Assembly: GCF_040183065.1 (NCBI RefSeq)
Contig: NC_091132.1
Location: 87,310,606 to 87,374,605 of the forward strand
Direction of reading: 5' to 3'
Source of the DNA: Periplaneta americana
Taxonomy: Eukaryota; Arthropoda; Insecta; Blattodea; Blattidae
Length of the DNA: 64,000 nt
Each line of letters begins with the position of its first letter. The first letter of the stretch is position 1. The notes under the pieces are model-generated. The model was not told the origin of the DNA. It was given only the letters and a program-made list of their open reading frames with translations, and did no database searches. Of this stretch, positions 59,201-64,000 are shown piece after piece. Both the position numbers and the translations under genes were made by a program.

Positions 59201-60662
59201 TCTTTGCTCTATACTATCAATGATTATTGATTTAATATATTATTTTTCTTTATTTTGAGCCGTGAAGTAGTCATAAACAGACAAAATGGCGTTTGTGCAC
59301 TATATTCATAGTATTTAATTTTAAGATTCTTTCAATCGTATAGATTTTATGCATAGGCGTTCTCGAGAAATAAAAACCAAACACGATAGAATTTCTCATA
59401 TAGACAGTCCTCTTTCATTGACGCCATTTTCTAGCCTAGGCGAGTTTTCCAAACCCACACAGCCAGCAAATCAGTTGTTGCGAGCAGATCGTGTTAAGCT
59501 GTTGCGAGCCATTGTAAATAAAAAAGTTATGTCACACCATGCCATGTAACATTGCGTCTGATTCCGTCTGATTCTGTGTGCACCCAACCTTAGTGGAACA
59601 AAGAAATTAATAACCTGCATGTGAGACTGTTTATTTTATATAAATTATATTTATATATATATTTTCACACCTCAAAATCTGTGTTTCAATGGTTGGCCAT
59701 GATAATATCTTTGAAAAATATTGGAGTGCAAGAGGTCAAATGACTTTATTGTCAAACACCTGGCATTAGAAAACAACAACATATAAAATTATCAAAATAG
59801 TTTTTATTAATGAAATGCAAGCTGTCATACTATTTTGAATGATTTATTGCATACTTAATGCAGAAACATATTAATAATATACTTATAAGATTTTGTGTAG
59901 TTTATTGTTATTATTTACTGTAATTAATTGAGAACAGACTGGGAACTTGTGATTTCCATTTTATATTACAAAGAACAGAAATTTAAGTCTAATACAAGCT
60001 TCAATAAAATTTAATGACATTTTTCATCTTTATATTATTATAAACAAACTGTTTATTTCAGGATTCAGAATTTTCAGCGAAGATATGATGCAACAGCTGT
60101 AATGATAGTATTTGATGCTCATGGTTTGGAAGACTATAAAGGGCCAGGTTACCATCATCCCAACAGACCTGCAGAAACTTCACGAGATCTGGAGTGCTAC
60201 CCAATCATAGTCAGCTACCCTGTTGTGAGTATCATGTTGTACTATTATCTGGTGGATAATGCAACTTCAACCAGCAAAATGATGCAAAATTATAAATGTT
60301 GATTTAGCACAGTTACCTACTAAAAATTATGGGAGTGAATACAATTAATTTTCAATATTCTTAATAAATTGAATCTTTACAAAAACATTCCAGAAGTATT
60401 TATATTGCCTTTTAAATAGTCAAAAGATTGTAAGTGACTATGTTTCTAGTTTGGAAACGTATAAAATTATAATGTTCATATACAGTTAATTACTTTTCGA
60501 AAGTTGTGAAACACTTCTTGGCACATACAAAATCTAGAATCTTGTTATGGCTTTTATTTGCAGAAACCTCTAAATCATATGCCAAATGTTGTCAAGATTA
60601 TCACAGAACGAGGAAGTGAATTGGCAGCTATGGACAGAGTTGTATACCACTTCAGTCCTCGA
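44149..60662 (+). CDS. KICS2: KICS2 homologue (KICSTOR complex subunit, C12orf66), partial at 3' end
   Basis: In animals KICS2 is a subunit of KICSTOR, which anchors GATOR1 at the lysosome so that amino-acid loss silences mTORC1. Eight exons are readable: 44149-44283, 49254-49397, 50208-50386, 52410-52547, 54639-54777, 54871-55067, 60062-60224 and 60564-60662. All have AG acceptors and GT donors, and the phases join without a break. Conserved blocks in order are FFTHVANLGFDKAKELV, IELIDLYEKMHIMGTGK, WRFLPSLMLLNLAHTRLQAW, KLKTAFLAKFSLYFY, RRYDATAVMIVFD with GPGYHHPNR, and PNVVKIITERGSEL. The last donor at 60663 leads to a final exon of perhaps 50 codons that I did not find, so it is probably beyond the window. 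The start at 44149 is the first in-frame Met; Met18 is an alternative. Introns 1 and 6, each about 5 kb, are full of repeats. Confidence 0.9.
45412..45419. promoter_or_regulatory. Palindromic CRE-type site in intron 1
   Basis: TGACGTCA is a perfect palindrome. A second copy is at 46312-46319 with the same following C. It is either a CREB/ATF-type site or part of repeat ends. Confidence 0.3.
46063..46125 (+). repeat. tRNA-like SINE head
   Basis: GTAGCATAATGGCATTG followed by GATCAAATCCCGG resembles degenerate A and B boxes of a tRNA-derived SINE. It is not a functional tRNA gene, because no cloverleaf acceptor stem closes. Confidence 0.4.
46610..47165 (-). pseudogene. RTE-like reverse transcriptase C-terminal fragment
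   Basis: On the minus strand the frame at 47203-46874 reads TKTMVVERKIKKVNML and VDSFKYFGCTISSNM, the conserved post-palm region, and further decayed sequence follows to 46610. It matches the better-preserved copy at 53290-54160. Poly-T runs at 46597-46620 and 46959-46978 interrupt it. Confidence 0.65.
47855..48269. mobile_element. MITE with TATACTT-poly(T) inverted ends
   Basis: The left end TATACTTG plus a T run and AAAGATGAGACATGAC is mirrored at the right by GTCATGTCCCATCTTTC, an A run and AAGTATA. The size is about 415 bp, non-coding. The TA at the edges fits Tc1/mariner-type mobilisation. Confidence 0.7.
48612..48867 (-). mobile_element. tRNA-derived SINE, reverse orientation
   Basis: It is the inverse of the SINE at 56028-56287, with the same order. 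The tRNA-like head (GCGCGTCTGGCCGCGAAACC on the minus strand) comes first, then the AACCTCAACCAGGTAA body and a tail ending in AATAAAAAA-type sequence. The T-rich flanks are similar, but an exact TSD cannot be set. Confidence 0.8.
49254..49397 (+). CDS. KICS2: KICS2 exon 2
   Basis: 48 codons in phase 0, reading ERERESRTGQSGPWGMLV to FLRKD, with a CAG acceptor and a GTTAGT donor. Confidence 0.88.
49902..49960. repeat. (CAT)n/(CAC)n microsatellite
   Basis: A run of CAT triplets passes into CAC triplets. Confidence 0.9.
50208..50386 (+). CDS. KICS2: KICS2 exon 3
   Basis: Starts NSLKSIYDSARSDF after TTTCCAG. It ends two bases into the Leu codon before GTATCC, and the split codon completes in exon 4. 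Confidence 0.88.
50407..50640 (-). pseudogene. C-terminal Cys/His tail of a non-LTR ORF2
   Basis: The minus-strand frame reads ICMECKSEKKMLIHILLKC, the CxxC-H-C tail seen at the end of ORF2 proteins with RNase H. It is a short fragment in intron 3. Confidence 0.45.
51178..51413 (+). repeat. Unclassified repeat adjoining a MITE
   Basis: The block from CAGTCAACTGTCTCAAGACA to CACATATCGTGAAGTGAG looks like a retroelement untranslated region that I recall from other insect loci. No domain or TSD is visible. Confidence 0.35.
51419..51784. mobile_element. Tc1/mariner-type MITE with internal tRNA-like B box
   Basis: TA dinucleotides (51417-51418, 51785-51786) flank 366 bp with TIRs CAGTAGTGGCAAAAAAA and TTTTTTTGCCACTACTG. 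Inside, near 51513, is GGTTCGAATCC, a perfect pol III B box. This suggests a captured SINE or tRNA fragment. Confidence 0.8.
52410..52547 (+). CDS. KICS2: KICS2 exon 4
   Basis: Completes LYEKM and ends NMLR with a split Ser codon. TTTAG acceptor, GTAATG donor. Confidence 0.88.
53290..54160 (-). mobile_element. RTE-like element fragment with deleted catalytic box
   Basis: On the minus strand, a short block from the palm start (GCPLSPTLFNI type, near 54080) is followed directly by NKTKTMVVARKIKKVN (to about 53745). After a frameshift it continues SVALYGAETWTLR, VKWTDRIRNEVMLERV and RKRNWLGHWLRRNCLLKDAL. The segment that should carry the FADD motif is absent, so this is an internally deleted, dead copy. 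It lies in intron 4 of KICS2. Confidence 0.7.
54639..54777 (+). CDS. KICS2: KICS2 exon 5
   Basis: Starts with the last base of the split Ser codon and reads LECEILIHLLRSQLEMQ to LQNRE. GACAG acceptor, GTAAGA donor. Confidence 0.9.
54871..55067 (+). CDS. KICS2: KICS2 exon 6
   Basis: It follows a 93 bp intron and reads SWKLGFGATFLKTSQLPALL to NDYFHK, with the last codon split. GTGAGT donor. Confidence 0.9.
55790..56860 (-). mobile_element. Composite of two RTE-like fragments, with a SINE inserted
   Basis: On the minus strand, 56856-56690 encodes a C-terminal segment (ILKELNVISSTEIVQ, NNWLQHVYRIN). It is followed by a post-palm segment (ERVNEFTYLGYNLSFEEEVD, IRLYKTLARRVLSYGS) and then, below 56410, another C-terminal segment (GYIRWDHKRNEIMEELGLKP). 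A C-terminus before a more upstream domain means at least two copies were joined. The SINE at 56028-56287 split the last part. Confidence 0.6.
56028..56287 (+). mobile_element. tRNA-derived SINE with 11 bp target duplication
   Basis: TAGATGGCCCA precedes (56017-56027) and follows (56288-56298) the element. The head has GGTTAGCACATCTGGCC (A-box region) and GGGTTCGATTTC (B box). The body reads GTTACCTGGTTGAGG and CTTTCGGTGCTGGATCC, and the tail is A-rich. It is a pol III transcribed non-autonomous retrotransposon. Confidence 0.9.
57166..57424. mobile_element. Foldback MITE, about 260 bp
   Basis: The TIRs of about 36 bp are near-perfect: CATATCGTCGTTGTTCCTGC at the left, mirrored by GCAGGAACAACGATGATATG at the right. 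The interior is AT-rich with no coding sense. Confidence 0.8.
57557..58255 (+). mobile_element. 5'-truncated RTE-like element with 13 bp target duplication
   Basis: TTACCTTGCAAAG flanks both sides (57544-57556 and 58256-58268). The decayed ORF2 C-terminus reads VEKFKYLGATVTN, ILPVVLYGCETWTLTL, RKIFGAKRDEVTGEWRKLHN, then MRWAGHVALMG and RPLGRPRRIWEDNIKMDV. It has a stop near 57690 and a shift near 57998. The 3' tail is TAAG repeats (about 58244-58255), as in related elements. Confidence 0.85.
58500..58637. mobile_element. Small foldback MITE, about 140 bp
   Basis: AAAATGGCAACTTTGGCTGT at the left pairs with ATAGCCAAAGTTGCCACTTT at the right. The interior is non-coding. Confidence 0.65.
58746..59589. 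mobile_element. PIF/Harbinger-like non-autonomous element, TTA duplication
   Basis: TTA lies at both edges (58743-58745, 59590-59592). The ends read GGGGGTACACAAAATCAGAC and GTCTGATTCTGTGTGCACCC, an imperfect TIR. The right end has a duplicated GTCTGATTC motif. The 844 bp interior has no transposase. Confidence 0.6.
59672..59782 (+). repeat. Short interspersed repeat R110, copy B
   Basis: Same core as 27493-27606, with about ten differences, and ending in (CAA)n. Confidence 0.85.
60062..60224 (+). CDS. KICS2: KICS2 exon 7
   Basis: It completes the Lys codon and reads IQNFQRRYDATAVMIVFD to VSYPV. TTTCAG acceptor, GTGAGT donor. Confidence 0.9.
60564..60662 (+). CDS. KICS2: KICS2 exon 8 (last one seen)
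   Basis: 33 codons, KPLNHMPNVVKIITERGS to YHFSPR, with a GCAG acceptor and a GTAAGT donor, so at least one further exon is required. Confidence 0.88.
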
Positions 60663-61327
60663 GTAAGTCTAAATTCTTAATTCATATGTTTCTAATATAC
60701 ACTCATTTAACAGAAAGGAAGGAAAAAAGAAAGATAAACAAATTTCTGATTAGCTTCCTAAACATACCTAAAGCAGAGGTGCCAACTATTACGAATTTTC
60801 CATAATTATTATTACGGATTTCTTCTGCTATTACAGCATTACAGTCAAAGAAAAAATGATTACGAGAAAGCAAAATTATCACGGAAAATGTATTATATGT
60901 ATTTTTTTCCTACTTCCGAAAACAGAAGGAAAAAGTATATATTGTCCTATTACTAGTAAAACCGACTAAGTCCATCTTTTGTGTAAAATAAGTTAAGTAC
61001 AGTCTCCGACTTGTCTTTCTGTGCTCTGTATTCTAGTAAAATCGAGTAAGTCCGAAATGTAGATAACAAACCAATTACTTTATTTAAAGAATTTATTATG
61101 ATTTTTCGTGCATTAATAAAGTTTTAATTGCTGTTTTTACAAATTTGCTTTACTGGACTTAACTGGTTTTAATAGTAATAGGATCATATTAATAATTAAT
61201 AATCATAGACTTGAATAGGAATTTGCAGCTTACCAATGTGTTATTTTCCCGAATATAATAGAATAGATGCAAATAGAGCCAAAACAGCACATTTAAGAAA
61301 TGAGAGTCGGTATAAAACATTAACATT

Positions 61328-61564
61328 GTGTTTGCAGTACTAAATGTGCCTCACAATGACTCTCCTACAGAAAGAGTCTTCAATGTTGTGAGAAAAAATC
61401 AGACAATTCAGATCTACATTAAACACGTCAACACTGTAATCACTTTTGATCCAGATGATCAAGATGACATCACAAGTAGAAGTGTGGTTGAAGAAAAAAT
61501 TTGGAGGAAAGCAGCTGCTAGATGTCAAAAAGCATTTTTTAATTGCAGAATAAGCGACAGATAA
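61328..61564 (+). pseudogene. Possible hAT-type transposase C-terminal scrap
   Basis: The first 25 codons read VLNVPHNDSPTERVFNVVRK, like the dimerisation-region motif of hAT transposases. The remainder to the stop is unrecognised. It does not match the expected KICS2 C-terminus, so I do not treat it as an exon of that gene. Confidence 0.35.
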
Positions 61565-61874
61565 TGTGTAATTGTATATAATACAGGCAATTTACATCTG
61601 ACTTTGCCAGAAGTGGGAGTTGTGCACACTCATGCCAATTATGAGATTATTGATAACCCACTTGGTATCTTTGCTAAAGTCGTCAATAGACAATATAAAC
61701 TCACAATGACTGAGTTACATTGGATATCTTAGTTAAAGTTCAAATAAAAGAAAAGTAAATTATAGATCTCTCTTTGCCTATACAGATCTGTAGTAAATTC
61801 TGTCTGAAATAAAGTATTTGAATGAACGTGAAGGCTTACAAATCTGTCGTTTTAGACAAGTAGTGTAAATCACT

Positions 61875-62864
61875 AGGCCAGTTTCTATCTGATGCTTTTC
61901 CAATTCACTGCGGGCTAAAGCAAGGTGATGCACTATCACCTTTACTTTTTAACTTTATTCTAGAATATGCCATTAGAAAGTTCAGGATAACAGAGAGGGT
62001 TTGGAATGGAACAGGTTACATCAGCTTCTTGTCTATGCGGATGACGTGAATATGTTAGGAGAAAATCCACAAACGATTAGGGAAAACACAGAAATTTTAC
62101 TTGAAGCAAGTAAAGTGATAGGTTAGGAAGTAAATCCCAAAAAGACAAAGTATATGATTATATCTCGTGACCAGAAATATTGTAAGAAATGTAAACATAA
62201 AAATTGGAGATTTATCCTTTGAAGAGGTGGAAAAATTCAAATATATTGGAGCAACAGTAACAAATATAAATGACACTCGGGAGGAAGTTAAACGCAAAAT
62301 CAATATGGGAAATGCCTGTTATTATTCGGTTGAGAAGCTTTTGTCATCTAGTCTACTGTCAAAAAATCTGAAAGTTAGAATGTATAAAACAAGTTATATT
62401 ACCGGTTGTTCTGTATGGTTGTGAAACTTGGACTCTCACTTCGAGAGAGGAACAGAGATTAAGGGTGTTTGAGAATAAGGTTCGTAGGAAAATATTTGGG
62501 GCTAAGAAGGATGAAGTTACAGGAGAATGGATAAAAGTTACACAACACAGAACTGCATGCATTGTGTTCTTCGCCTGACATAATTAGGAACATTAAATCC
62601 AGACGTTTGAGATGAGCAGGGCATGTAACACGTATGGGTGAATCTAGAAATGCATATAGAGTGCTAGTAGGCCAGAGGGGAAAAAGACCTTTGGGGAGGT
62701 CGAGACGTAGATGGGAGGATAATATTAAAATGGATTGAGGGAGATGGGATATAATGACAGAACTGGATTAATCTTGCTGAGGATAGGGACCGATTGCGGG
62801 CTTATGTGAGGGCGACAGTGAACCTCCGGGTTCCTTAAAAGTCCTTAAAAACCATTTGTAAGTA
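61875..62864 (+). mobile_element. 5'-truncated RTE-like element with 13 bp target duplication
   Basis: AGTGTAAATCACT occurs at 61862-61874 and 62865-62877. The ORF2 remnant shows [38 protein letters not shown] with the catalytic pair retained, VEKFKYIGATVTNI and the same C-terminal blocks as the copy at 57557. Stops and shifts are present, including near 62125 and 62395. The 3' end has TAAG units. Confidence 0.9.
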
Positions 62865-63367
62865 AGTGTAAATCACTGCTAATGAAATCAAGTGCACAAC
62901 TATCAAAATGGATTCGAATATTTCCCAGCACCTAGTTCTGCTTTAGTTTTTTATTTTTAATCAATTCAGCATCACCAACTGATTAGAATTTAATTCGAAC
63001 TATTACAGGTGCAGCCTTGAAAACGAAATTTTGCCTTTAAGTTTCAACTGTGGCATTTAAAAAATTAACTGTTAATGTGCTCTGCTGAAAATAAAATAAA
63101 ATAAATACAAGAAATAGTAGCTACTTCAATATCCCTTATTTTGATTAATCAGTCTTTTTCTCAAGGAATCGATGAGATGGCAGAAATAATCTGGCTTTTC
63201 TGAGAAGATTTTCAAGGTCGTGTTACATGATTTGACTAATATTATTGTAATAATTTTACACTACAAACTACAGTACTAGCCCTAATAATATCAGTTACAT
63301 AATATTCATCAGTTTATTAATATTATTAGACAATAGTAGTGATCCTCACCAGTAATTTTACAAGCAT

Positions 63368-63508
63368 ATCAAGAAATGGATTCAGAACATCTCAAAATCT
63401 GTGTGTCAGTGGCTAACCATGACAATATCTTTGAAAAATATTGGAGTGCAAGAGGTCAAATGACTTTATTGTCAAATGACTGGCATTAGAAAACAACAAC
63501 AATTTTAC
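63368..63508 (+). repeat. Short interspersed repeat R110, copy C, with 14 bp target duplication
   Basis: AATTTTACAAGCAT lies at 63354-63367 and again just after the (CAA)n tail at 63509-63522. The core is as in copies A and B. The duplication shows that the family retrotransposes and sets its 5' end. Confidence 0.85.
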
Positions 63509-63845
63509 AAGCATTAAGGCATCAAAACTGCATGCACATCACGGTCTCTTGTATTACAAAAGCACATAACAATACCAAAAAATGGCAGTACTATGGAAAA
63601 TTCAGTGGGAACTATAATAAGGCAGTAAGTGTCAACACTGCTTACACTTTATAATTATATTTATCTTCGAATGATGTAGAATCTAAATTAGCTAAATTAT
63701 TACAATTAATTCGTACAGTGAAAAGAGCAATTTTCGGAAAAGTGAGATACGAAACCTATTACTTACGTTTTTATATGGATTGGAAAGTTGGGTTTTGACA
63801 GTCTCGCAGAAGAAAAGAATTATCCAAACTTTCGCGAGCAGAGAT

Positions 63846-63935
63846 GGGTATGGCCAATGAAGTGTTGTTTCATCACGACAATGCACCTGCTCATACATCT
63901 GCAATTGCGGTTGCTAAACTACATGAACTATGATG
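63846..63935 (+). pseudogene. Mariner transposase fragment
   Basis: The frame reads EVLFHHDNAPAHTSAIAVAK, the second catalytic Asp region of classic mariner transposases. It is only about 90 bp long with no TIRs recognised. Confidence 0.6.
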
Positions 63936-63949
63936 AAAGAATAATGGAA

Positions 63950-64000
63950 CGGAGAAAAATTCTCTCCGGCACCGGGATTTGAACCTGGGTTTTCAGCTCT
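63950..64000 (-). repeat. tRNA-like SINE start at the window edge
   Basis: On the minus strand GGTTCAAATCCCGGTGCCGG resembles a pol III B box and 3' tRNA arm. It is cut by the window end. Confidence 0.4.

Noticed and set aside
61328..61564. Considered as the final exon of KICS2
   Set aside because: Its residues resemble a hAT transposase scrap and do not match the expected KICS2 C-terminus.

Overview
The window is animal genomic DNA: AT-rich, intron-bearing and dominated by transposable elements (TEs). Short-period tRNA-derived SINEs, RTE-type retrotransposons ending in (TAAG)n, mariners with DUF4817-type transposases and an orthomyxovirus-like relic all point to an insect. Several repeat families resemble ones I remember from cockroaches (Blattodea, Periplaneta-like); that host assignment is memory-based inference.

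Layout. (1) 1-2 kb: a broken endogenous viral element related to the orthomyxovirus polymerase subunit PB1, in two pieces whose order is swapped relative to the viral gene. (2) 2.6-4.7 kb: a decayed Transib (RAG1-like) transposase. (3) 5-28 kb: a nest of TEs. A jockey-like non-LTR element carries a 6.3 kb non-LTR element in its 5' region, with a target-site duplication (TSD), and a mariner in its endonuclease domain. After it come a Ty3/gypsy gag-protease fragment, a reverse-oriented non-LTR element with RNase H, a gypsy integrase split by a second mariner, and an L1/Tx1-like fragment split by a third mariner. (4) 28-36.4 kb: mostly non-coding. It holds a GC-hairpin tandem array, two solo LTRs, fragments of a broken minus-strand THAP-domain gene, and two footprint-like insertions. 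(5) 36.4-43.9 kb: a P-superfamily DNA transposon with long terminal inverted repeats (TIRs) and a nearly intact minus-strand THAP9-like transposase. (6) 44.1 kb to the end: the one clear conserved host gene, KICS2 (C12orf66, KICSTOR subunit), on the plus strand in eight visible exons. Its introns hold SINEs, MITEs and RTE fragments, and its last exon lies beyond the window or was not recognised.

Most TE genes have single-base frameshifts, several beside short homopolymer runs, so some breaks could be assembly errors rather than decay. KICS2 is expected to act in nutrient sensing upstream of mTORC1. The remaining genes are TE or viral relics, apart from the THAP fragments, which might be host-derived.
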